From Pocillopora verrucosa (Eukaryota; Cnidaria; Anthozoa; Scleractinia; Pocilloporidae): 64,000 bases of DNA. The position numbers and the translations under genes were made by a program. Below the pieces are notes generated by a model. The model saw nothing but the letters and a program-made list of their open reading frames with translations. It did no database searches and was not told the DNA's origin. Location of the stretch: positions 13,790,792 to 13,854,791 of the forward strand of contig NC_089321.1 in assembly GCF_036669915.1 (NCBI RefSeq). Reading direction: 5' to 3'. Position 1 is the stretch's first letter; each line of letters begins with the position of its first letter. Below, piece after piece: positions 1-10,092 of this stretch.

Positions 1-91
1 TCAAAGTATGATCATAATAGTTTATATATAAATGTGATAATAAAGAGAATGCATGGTGAATGGCTGATGTATTTTTCTTTGTTTTTCACAG

Positions 92-2495
92 GTGAGCATC
101 TACATGCCATCCCTCACAGTTGTTAAGAACGTAATTGAACGAATGAAGAACCTCAGCAATTTTTTGGTAAATTTGATTTTATACTTTTCAAGTAATTGCA
201 CTATTTATGTTTTAAATTCTCGATTTAAAAAACCTTCAAGGTTTTCTTGTCATAGATAAAAGGGACACCTGATTGAGGCCTTGAGTTGCTGTTTTTCTTG
301 TTCATCCAAACTTTTGCCAATGTACGTCATTGTAAGGGAATTACTTTCGACGCTCACTTAAAAATAGTTCTATTTAATAAGTCCATTAATTTTTGTACTT
401 GTTTTTGTTAGATTCTTGCAGCTAATCAAAATGGTTACATGACTCTCGGAATCGACACGGACTTAGCATCTGTCACAACACATTTCAAGAATTTGGACAC
501 ACCTACGTGGGGTCAATAATTTTTTTGTTTACCGATTGAGTAGGATATTTTGCTCAGTTATCAAATAAAGAGAGTTGTTGACTCAAAACAGTGGTCAAAC
601 GTTTGCCCATGTGCAAACGCGTTAATGGCGAGGGCATGACGAGATAAACCGGTGAGGTGGCGTATTTGCCGGGTTTCAAAACCAAGTTGTCTTGTAAGAG
701 TTATAGACATACACACAAACCAGTGAGTCACGGTGTTTTAAATGGAGGAATTGTGGGTTGTGTTTGTATTTATTCGCTCTGACGAAGGGCTAACGCTCAA
801 AAGGTCAGCTTTGAAAGTCTTTACGGTGACCAATTTATGATACCAACTCAGATGATAATATTAAATTACGCTGTTATACTCTCCTACCGACGCAGCACTA
901 CAGTTTCTTTAGAAGCTTACCCCCTTTATCCTACTAAGAAACCCTGCTCTACCTCCTCTCTTGGATATTTTACTGCTATATCTGTTTTACTACCCTTGTG
1001 TACCACAAACTGCACCTTGTAAACTTCAGTTTTTCAAACATTTACAGGTGACACATCGTCTCAACAGCGGAACCGGGATCCTGACAAGATGGCAGAGGCA
1101 AGAGTTGATGTTAAGAAACTCGCCACCTTTCTACACAGTCAGCAAGTTAGTCCAAACCGCGTCATCTGCAGTAAGTAAAGATCTTTTTGAAGCGCCTTTT
1201 GCTTGATCTTTGTAAACCATACCCACAGCATAACCACACATACCCACACTTACCACAGCGGCCAATCGGTAGGAAGGAAAATATCTGGTGTCCATGTGAA
1301 CTCGAAGTTAAAACATGTAACCTGGGCCTCATTGCCAGAAAATGCGAGTGACGTGGACCTAGTTGTCCAAGTTTATTATGACTGGTTAAAAGGTTGGGAT
1401 GAGATCCTTGGAGTAATCACAGCGTTGCTCACCGAAACAAGACCAGATTGTTTCTATAGCCAATTAGCTTGCGAGTACGCGCGTTTCTCTTCCTGCGGGG
1501 AGATTTGAGACGAGTTGGGGAGAGGTTTGCTAGGGGTCTGGCGCTAATTATCAGTTTTAGACGCCTTGCAGGCCTTTCGTGGGCTCGTGTTGTTCCAAAC
1601 CTCGTACGTTCTCGCTGGTGAAGAAACAATCGTGCCTAAGCGCTGATAACGAGGGCCTGGAGCCCAATAATAGGCTATTACGAGGGCTTGCTCGCAGCTA
1701 ATGGCCAGTTGAAAACCTCTCTTCAAATCAATCTTCCTTAGCTAGGGCAAAATCATCTTACTGCTGAGAGGGTGTTGTTCCGTTGTGTAGTTTTCAGGGG
1801 TTTACCTGCTCCCCTTGGAAGTAGCATAGTACTATGACCTCACATTGTGTAAAACGCTGCAGCAGATTTGCAAAATCTAAACCTTAAAATGCCAAAATGT
1901 CCGATTTAAAGTTTTACCAATTTAAAATTAAATTTTTTTTAATAGTTTCATGTCTGATTGTTGTAGCAGCACTGGTTGTCGCCGAGTTGTTCTCTTCTCC
2001 ATCGGACGAGATGCAGGGGGGGGGGCAACTTGGGTCAATTTTTACTGGGTATGTGCCGCTGACCTCTGAAAACCCCTACCATGATACTCTATTCTTTGGT
2101 CAATTAAAGACTCCATCTTGCTCACATTTGTGAATATGGTTCAACTTCTTAACCGCTAATCTTCCCATTTTTTTATCCCTTCCTGCCAGAATTTTTTAGC
2201 TCTCAAAGTGTCGAAATTGTATGACCTTATTGTGGTAACCATATTGAAAATGCAACCCCATTATAGTCGATCCAGTCGTGAAAATGCTACCCCATTCAGT
2301 GGCACATCCCCATCAGCCTATAACAAGGAAATATTCTCCCCCCCAGGGGGCGCATCTCCTGTCAGTTAGCGGTTATAATACTGATACTTTATTTATTTTT
2401 CCACATCAGATATTGTGCATGGGAAGGCGGTCCAGTTTCTTCTACTTCATGAGGATCTTTCTCTCCAGTATGTTATTCCAGCGGTTTCTCTCTGA
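92..2495 (+). CDS. HUS1: HUS1 checkpoint clamp component, 3' part (four last coding exons)
   Basis: HUS1 is one of three subunits of the RAD9-RAD1-HUS1 (9-1-1) sliding clamp loaded at DNA damage in the nucleus. I assembled four exons by eye: 92-166, 412-511, 1048-1170 and 2410-2495, all GT-AG with matching phases (0, 1, 1). The translation begins VSIYMPSLTVVKNVIERMKN, continues with VTTHFKNLDTP and VDVKKLATFLHSQQVSPNRV, and ends LLHEDLSLQYVIPAVSL before TGA. These match the C-terminal half of animal HUS1, including its VTTHFK and DIRKLLQFLAGQQV blocks and the LLHED-SLQY-IPA terminus. The N-terminal half lies left of the window. The donor after exon 2 (G|gtcaat) is weak but keeps the frame. 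The second intron carries a repeat also found at 4374-4503. Its 3' end faces the 3' end of the light chain gene at 3939. Confidence 0.9.
591..757. repeat. Dispersed repeat, family D, copy 1 (in HUS1 intron)
   Basis: This stretch shares an ordered series of blocks with 4374-4503: 'ggtcaaacgt-tgc-cat-tgcaaacg', then 'caagttgtct', 'gttatagaca', and 'cacacaa' followed by a 'agt-agtc-cggt' block. Both copies lie in introns. I see no coding capacity and no clear terminal repeats. It is probably an old non-autonomous element. Confidence 0.6.
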
Positions 2496-3938
2496 TACTC
2501 GAACGAAATGTCGCGGTTCACACTTCATGGCTTGACATGGCACTCAGATTTCATATAGGGATCTTTCTTTGGCCAGGCCTTTACTCGTTTGAATAGAGTT
2601 CATAAAATAGATTTACGATGGAAATCTCTGTGAGGCACTTTATGGTAAACGTACGTTTTTGCTACATTGTTGCGTCGATAACTCCTCGAGTAACCCGTCG
2701 ATAATCTACAGTAACTTTGTACAGCCTGACCTTAAGAACTTGTAGTCCTCAGTAGTACATCTCTGAGTCTTATAACAACCAGTTTGAATTCTTTAGTTGT
2801 TACGTTTCGCCAGAACACACCACATAAAGCTTTACATTCGTTTTTGGCGTTAACCTTTCGCCTTCTGTACACTTAGAAGTGTTTGCATGTACTTGAAAAC
2901 TAAAAAGTTTGAAAAAAACTGCAAAACTGATGGTGAAAGATTGTCTTGAACCGTCGCCGGGCCGAGAATGACATGAAACAGTTCTGACTCAAGACGAATC
3001 CGACGCCATCATGTCAAAACAGTTTTCGACTGAGAGTCGAAAGTAATTGAGGATCACTTTGGGTTTCTTCTCCTCGCTCTGTGATTGGTCCCGAAAACCA
3101 GTCTCGCGTATCTTCTCAACCAATCAAACGCAGAACTAATGCCACTGACTCGTGACATGCTCACTCGCGTTTTCCCGCGCTCTTGGCAGTTTGCCTGTTT
3201 TTAGTATTCATCGGCTAATTCTAACGTCTCTTGTGATCCGTTACTGTAAAGACCCAAGACCAAATGAAATATATTTGTCTTTCGTGATAAAAAAGCAAAA
3301 GATTGGCCATGGTGACGTAATCTATGCGCCTGTGCTACAATAGATCATAGGTAAGAACCCATCAAAAAGCGTGTTGGATTTTTCTTATCATAGAAAATCA
3401 AGTAAAGAGCTTCATTGTGTATGTTAATTTCGTGAATTTGACGATTCGACCCTTTTGGCCCTTTATAGTGAGTAGCATCTAATTCCTTTTTTTAATATCA
3501 CCCTTGAAACAAACATTAAGGTAAAAAAAAAGCTCTTGATTGTAAAACAAATTCTTCTTGTCAGCACCTTAGGATGATGTTAGGATTTAGAGAGTTGACT
3601 GGTGAGAGTTGAAACAATTGACGTATTTACAAACAGCAGCTATAGTTCCTGAAGTGTTATTGAGTCTCTCGGTGATTTTGTATGGAAGACGTAGGGAATG
3701 GAGAATCTCAGAAAGCGTGAACGAATACTTCAAGTCATTACGAAAAGAAGAAATCTCTTTAATAAGATGTAAAAAGAAATGCTACCATATTTTAAATCAA
3801 GTTACGCTTCTCTCATTTGTAAGCCCTGGAAATCAGGAAAAAAATTAAGGCCATATCTATTGTTTATTGTCATTAAATTGTTTCCACGACTCATCGATAA
3901 TTAAAACTTCATGTTATGGTACATAGCGGTCTTCGTTG
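2496..3938. other. Intergenic region between HUS1 and light chain gene 1
   Basis: No gene is supported here. The stretch lies between two convergent genes, so both 3' UTRs fall in it. Around 3080-3240 there is a repeat block ('ctctgtgattggtc', 'ccaatcaaa', 'cgcgttttcc') with relatives near 5083-5185 and 39100-39230. Around 3524-3600 lies a truncated, reverse-oriented piece of repeat family B ('gctcttgattgt-aaacaaattct'). Confidence 0.6.
3863..3868 (-). terminator. Poly(A) signal AATAAA of light chain gene 1
   Basis: The plus strand reads tttatt, which is AATAAA on the minus strand, about 70 bases past the stop codon of the light chain gene. The position fits a short 3' UTR. Cleavage itself cannot be seen. 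Confidence 0.5.
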
Positions 3939-6900
3939 CTAATTCGACATGACCATGTTGACGAAATCTGCGGAGTAAGGAGAACCAAACATTTATAAGT
4001 AATTTAATATAATTGCTCGATTTTGTTCTCTGAAGTGGATTAAGGATTTGGAATCAAGTTTATCATACCTGCAGTGTTGACATATCCGGCATGCTCCCCA
4101 ACATCCTCAAATAAAACGTCCACTTCTTTGGCTCTGAGTTTATTGCCTTTGAAACAAAACAATTCGTTACGATTAAAAATAGACACAACCTTGCGAGAAC
4201 TACCTTGGACTTAAATGTGTTAATTGGTCTAGGTTCAATGATTATAGGACTGATTTATAAACGACCAACGAAGTGTCTGACACAAAGCAAAACGCAACAG
4301 TCAACAAAACCCGCTCACTGACTGAGGGCTCATAAAGGGAACTCTTCACCAGTAGGCCAGCAACACAGGCAAGCGGTCAAACGTCTGCGCATTTGCAAAC
4401 GTTGTATTGACTAGGTGGCGTGCTTTCAAGCTGTTAGAATCAAGTTGTCTCTCGCGTGTTATAGACAGCCACACAAGCTAGTAAGTCGCGGTATTCTAAA
4501 GGCGTATAACTTTTTTGGCAAAGCTCAAAACAGAGTGGTAAATCTACAAGATATCCGAATTGAAATTAGCTTTGTGTTCGAAAAGTCTGAAAGTTTTCCC
4601 TTTCCCACCTTGTTTTTCCTTTCACAGATTTCTATGAACGTTTTGAATTTTCTTTTACTTATTTTGCGAGACGGCGGTTTTTTGTTATGTTTACCTTCGA
4701 AATTGTACGCGCGAAATTAACGCGCGAACACCCAACATTGATCCCCTCGCGCATGCCCTGGCTTGACCGCTGATTTAGTCCTACGCGCTAATTACCTGCG
4801 GTTACTAGCGAAATTCCTATTTGTTTTATTTGGGTCAAATGGAGCTCGTTGTAGACCCAAATAGTGACGAATAGAATACGTCATCAGTACCCCCCAACTC
4901 ATTGAACTTCACCAATGAACAATCAAAACGCTTCACTGTAAAAACAACCAAACTGCAAATGATTCTGTACAATTTTGGCCAACAAATGACCGTTTCGAGG
5001 GTCTAGCATCACCGGGACTCAAGGCCTGACTTGGTTCTAGCTTTTAGTGTCCTAGATGAGACTAGTTTTGCTTTTATTAGCTCTGTGATTGGTCTAAAAA
5101 ACTCACACCATCTCCCCGACCAATCAAATGTAAAGCTTAAACTATTCGTGACTTGATCCCACGCGTGACTTTTTTTTACTCATTGGCTCCCAAGATCTGA
5201 CTTTTAGTTCTCTCCTCTAGCTGCTACACATTTCCTTGTAAATTGGTTACGAGAATTTGGTGTTCGATCAAGAAAATATTTTGTAACTGATAAGTTTCAG
5301 TATTATTACCGCCTGTTTGCTAGATAGCGTATGGTATTATAGGGAGAAGTTACATGTTAATCCTTCTGGGAATAAAAGGGTTAAGACCTTTTACCCTGTT
5401 CTGATGACACGTTTGGATTATAATGGGTTCGGTTTTACCACACCCAAATGAAAAGAAGCTTTATGGACCAAAAAGATTTATGGCTCCCAGCTTACCGAGC
5501 GCGGTTAACACGTGACGTAGTTCAGCAGAGGAGACCTTGCCGGCATTGTCCTTGTCAAAAACGCTCAACGTGTCGATAAACTGCTGGGCGGTGACCGGTT
5601 TTGCCTTTTGTTTCTCAGCCAAGAAGATAGCGAGGAACTCCTCAAACTTGACACGACGATTGCCTATAACACAAGTGAGTAAAAAAAAAATTAGCTGAGC
5701 CCTTCAAGGTTGATAATCATTCAAGAAATGTGCATAAATTGATGTTTTCTATGAAATCGTTGACTTCTTCGTGCTTGATACTTGCTCCAAACCAAAAATT
5801 TTCTGACATTGCTAGAACCGCCAAAAGTTGCTCCAAACGGCAGAGGTTGCTCAAGGGTAGTCGATCACAAGCGGGACAAGCCTAAACTGGGAAGGGATCA
5901 TGGGTAGAATAGTAAGGGGTGAGGGGTGTGGAATGGGCACTAAGGTAGGGGTGAAGGGTAGGGTTATAACTGTGGGACGATATTTTATCCTCATTTAGTG
6001 GGATCTAGGGGACCATTCATTATTTAATGAAGGGGGTGGGAGGATTTTGCAGAGGGTTACATGGTTTTCATGAGAGAGGGAGGGGGTCAGTCGTCGTCAA
6101 CAGAGGATAAAGGGCGAACTATAGAAGAAAGACTGCCAATTAACTGCCAGTGACGGGGGGGGGGGGCGGCATAAGAATGTCACAGAGCCTTATGGGGGAA
6201 ACAGGCAAATTTTAACATGACATCACCAAAATCCCCCTCTTAACGGAAGTTGCGTGACATGGCACTTACGCATTCCCGGTTAGGTTACAATTGAATAGGA
6301 GACGTGATGATTAGAGTGATAGGTTTTAGAAGAGAGTGTTCTAAGTTTGTGACGTGGTGAATGTTGACGCTAAACAACAAACAACTAGGACTTAACGATT
6401 GAGAGTAGAATGTACCCCACGAGTTCGGTACATCCCCCCCACCACCACCACACACCCACGACAAATAATAACTGGGCTCTAACGAGTCGTTCACCCCGAG
6501 CGATTTCTGATCTTGCAATTAAAATGTCTCTTATGAAACAGTCAACTTTGAACTGGACAAGAATCACGCAAGAGAAAATCAAAGCAACATTGTGTGAATC
6601 AGTGAGAGAGATCGTAAATCTGAGGTCTCTTTTCGACTGGTGTAAGGCGTTTTTGATTCAATCTGTAGTTTAGGCTATCAAAAGACATTTTAATCTTATC
6701 TTATCTGGCTTGTATGTCATGGATTATAGCAACAGACTTATGCAACGAATGTCATTGTTTATCACAAATATTGGCGGAGTTTCTCGCCATCTTAATAATT
6801 GATGGTGTGGGTGTTTCAATTAAGTGATAACCTTTGGTACATAATTGCACGAATTACTTTTAAAACTCTCAAGAAGACTGCTCATTAAAAGAAAGAACAA

Positions 6901-8496
6901 AATAAAATAAAATTTCAACAAATTTGTGCCATTGAAGGACAGAATCGGGTGAATTTTCCTAAACTGGTGAAAAGATGTCCTGATTGTGTTACTTGTGATA
7001 GCGATGTAGGATGATTATGTATCAGCTTTCACATAATATAATCGAAGGGCATGACCTGAATTAAAAGTTGGTCTTGGGAATGAGGACTTCTGTTCAAAAC
7101 ATTCTCATCTTAAAACCAATTTCAACCAAAAAGTTTGCGTGTACCGGACAAAGGAGAAAAGGTCGAGTTTGTAAACTGCAATAATATTGAAGAAATGCGT
7201 TTTTAACGAGTTTTACGGACGAGATTTAGCTCAAATCAACAACAAAAAAGATAAGACATAATAGTTAATTACAGCACCTCTAACAATCCGTCCGGCACTA
7301 ATGCGAGCAGGTTAATTTGCACAATGCATTTCCCTGTGGCTGTTTATGTAAAAAAGTTGTTTTCACTAAGAATCTCCTGTGCCATTTTGTGAAAGACTGA
7401 CAAAATGATGGACCTCGAATGAAACATGATACTCCAGATGACATGTCCCTTTCACCAAAACGTTTGATTATTTTCCTTGGTCCTTGGATATTAAATTTGG
7501 TGATTTTTTTTTTTCGTAGACGCACGCCAAATTAATCGAAGCGCTTGTGATCACAACCGTGAAAGGATGCAAAATCAATCAACAAGTGACTTTTTAACAG
7601 TGAAATGAATACTTTTCTTCGATTGAATCGCCAAGCTGATTACTACTCTTACAGTGTGTAACAGGAAAGGACCTTACGCATTGTTACTTAGACACGATTT
7701 TCTTCTGTGACTGTTTTCAGAGCTCATATTTTTTTCAAATTGTTTCTCGACCCGCTTACTAATCATGCATGTACGAGGTGAAATGTCTTAGTTATCACAC
7801 ATCAAATAAAAACACTAACTACTCTTCATTTACTCGCGTGACAAAAAAAAACGCAACAGAAAGAGATCATCGCTCGACATGGGAAGCCAGCTTGACGAAA
7901 GATGAGATAAATCAGCTTTATGAAGCCTAACCTACAATAACTTGTCTATTTTACAGTTGAAGTTGAACCGTAACGCAACATCTGTTTGACTCATTCGCGG
8001 CACCTTTCTCAACAATTCTTAAAATTTGTTTGTTATGGGTCGCAAAATCTAGAACATAAACGTTTAAGTTATCAAATGAATAGAATAACTCTTAGGCCAA
8101 ACGATAGCATTGTTATCATTCTCAGAACAAAAGCCCCCTGACCGGTGTTTAACGTGAACCAAAGAAGATAACTTCTGAATGTCGATCAATTAATAGGAAT
8201 TCAAAGATCAGATCGTAATTGCGCGATAAAAATTCTTCATTACTCACCCACTTCTTTTTCGATCTTCACAATGTCTTCGTCATCGGGGTTGAGGTTCAAA
8301 GAACGAAGCAGCTTACCGATCTGATCCGACTCGATCTTGCCGTCGCCTTCGTTATCAAATAAAGCGAAAGCGTCTTTGTACTCTGCAAGAAAATATTTGC
8401 GAAAGATTTCCAATTGTAAGTGTTGTTGTGAACAACATTATTGATATTCTGAATTGTATACAAACCGTCCATCTCCTCTTGAGTTGGTTGGGACAT
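3939..8496 (-). CDS. Myosin essential light chain, paralogue 1 (146 aa, five exons)
   Basis: Essential light chains wrap the IQ motif of the myosin II lever arm. Exons, in transcript order: 8466-8496, 8248-8382, 5496-5663, 4069-4146 and 3939-3967. Every junction is GT-AG and the phases agree (1,1,1,1), giving 441 bases, or 146 aa plus TAG. The start MSQPTQEEMDEYKDAFALFD and the block VKFEEFLAIF, followed by [14 protein letters not shown], match the family. The protein ends DFVNMVMSN, the expected light chain C terminus. EF-hand loop 1 (DNEGDGKIESDQ) ends in Gln rather than Glu, and loop 3 (DKDNAGKVSSAE) has Ala at position 5, so calcium binding is doubtful, as usual for this family. The inter-lobe linker (KIEKEVGNRRVKF) is shorter than in the neighbouring paralogue. 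A troponin C or calmodulin identity is less likely because of the length and the ELRHVL block. Confidence 0.9.
4374..4503. repeat. Dispersed repeat, family D, copy 2
   Basis: This is the partner of the HUS1-intron repeat. It reads 'ggtcaaacgtctgcgcattt', then 'caagttgtct', 'gttatagaca' and 'agtaagtcgcggt' in the same order and direction. It lies in the last intron of light chain gene 1. Confidence 0.6.
5188..5392 (+). repeat. MITE-like repeat family A copy
   Basis: It shows the family order: 'ggctcccaagatctga', 'tagctgctacacatttcctt', 'gaatttggtgtt-gatcaag', 'ctgataagttt', 'attatagggagaagttacat' and a final 'aaaagggttaa'. The ends are roughly inverted (ctttaactccc / gggagttaaag in better copies), as in a MITE. 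Confidence 0.75.
6005..6240 (+). repeat. GC-rich MITE-like family C copy (light chain gene 1 intron)
   Basis: Shared landmarks are 'gaggattttg', 'cacatggtttt-a', 'gggggtcagtcgtcg', 'caacagag-ataaag', 'gccaattaactgccagtga', a G run, 'cacagagcc-tatgggg' and a final C-rich block. It belongs with copies at 29985, 33168, 37690, 39236 and 43428. Confidence 0.75.
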
Positions 8497-10092
8497 CTCG
8501 GCGGTTAAAGGAAAGTGTTGAAGCGAGGTTGTGGTGCGCCCGAGTGACTTTGAGCGTTTGACCCAAAGCTAAATGAAGTCACCTATTTAGACTAGGAAAT
8601 CCAGGAATCACAGACAGCGCGTTAACAGGGCGTGGACGTCGTGGAGCGCGTCAGTGATTATTATCATACCATGGGTCGGGGTGGTAGGAAGTTTTCCAAA
8701 GAAAGAAAAATTGTAAACAAAAAGGGCATTTTTAATTCAGAGTAGTTTTTGAGAAATTACTGTGTAAAATTTTTTTCAACTTCCTCAGGCTAGCAGTAAT
8801 AGGAATAAGTAAATTGTAACCGCATGAAAAAAAAAACCTCAATTCCTTACCAGACTGTCAACAAATTCGACTAAGATTGTAAAACAGAAGAAATAACGAA
8901 GTGCATAGAAACAGGGAAGAGTCAAGAATGGCTTAAATTAATGTGGATTAAATGTGAAAAACTTGAAAAATTGAGAGTATATTCTTTACGAAGCGCAAAC
9001 CGTAAATCGAAACTTTGCGTCATTCGAGAGCTTTCAAGGTTTGTCGAAAGGCATCTGACCACGAAATGTTACTCTCTCTTTCCTGATATTTGTTTTCACG
9101 TCAAGATATGCAGGACATTCAATATTACTCAGTTTATGCAGAAAAATTAGTATACATTCCTTTGTAGATATCAGGTGTCCAATGAACACTGTGAAAGGTA
9201 ATGTTAATTGAATTGCAAAGTCTTGTAATGGGGCGTCGTTCAATTAACTTGAAAGATAACATCTGTTTGCCAAAACATCAGAGAAACGAAAGCAATAGGA
9301 TGCAATGAATAATCTATAAAATAAAAAGATGTGTCAGTCGCAAAATAGGAAACGTCTGAACTTTCAGTGATGAGGTTGTAAGGAAAACATAAACATATCT
9401 CAAGTTGGGCCAGAAACATTCCACAGTAAACAAATATTTTTAAACATTTTCATCGATCATTTAAAGGATTCTAAAGATGTTTAAGGTGAAGAAGTAACCC
9501 TAGTGGATTTTTTTTAATGGGTACAGACAAATTTTATTGAAAAAATGACAATTTGCTGAATTCTTCTTGCCATATGAAGTCTCCTTCGCAGCTATCGTTT
9601 TGTCACGTCACGCAACGTGTTTTTAGAGCGTATTACGGGACGATTCGAACTAAGACGGTGAAGGAGATTATTCTCCGCAATGCGTTATGCGCCTTGCCAA
9701 ACTGGCTTCTAGCTTAAACGCTCTCGCCGCGTGTTACACATCCTGCGAGTCTCTTCGCAACTGTTTTCTTGGATGTCACGCAACAGGGTTTGCGTGACAT
9801 TCCAACGCAAACGTTTTCCTAGAAGAACTGGCAGCATTTTGGTTATGTTATTGACGATGAAAAAAAAGGGCACACAATTAACTAGATCCCAGTTCTGCTG
9901 TTTGATTTTATTTTCTACAAAACTATCTATAGGAAAATATTTATATAGATAATACTTTGTAAATCACTGTAGTTGTATATCCCTCATGATATGAAATCAT
10001 CCTAACAATGATAAATTAATCTTCTGTATTGTTATCTCATTTAATCACAGTAGATAAAGAGCTCTGTATGTAAAAAATGGGGTGGATAGTGA
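8497..10092. other. Intergenic region between the two light chain genes
   Basis: It holds the promoter side of paralogue 1 and the 3' UTR of paralogue 2. A minus-strand AATAAA (plus tttatt at 9907-9912) lies about 180 bases past the stop of paralogue 2. I see no convincing exon; the open frames near 8941-9243 overlap on opposite strands and look random. Confidence 0.5.

Noticed and set aside
1203-1508. Open frame of about 100 codons in the HUS1 intron
   Set aside because: It lies between two certain HUS1 exons, overlaps opposite-strand frames and resembles repeat-derived sequence.
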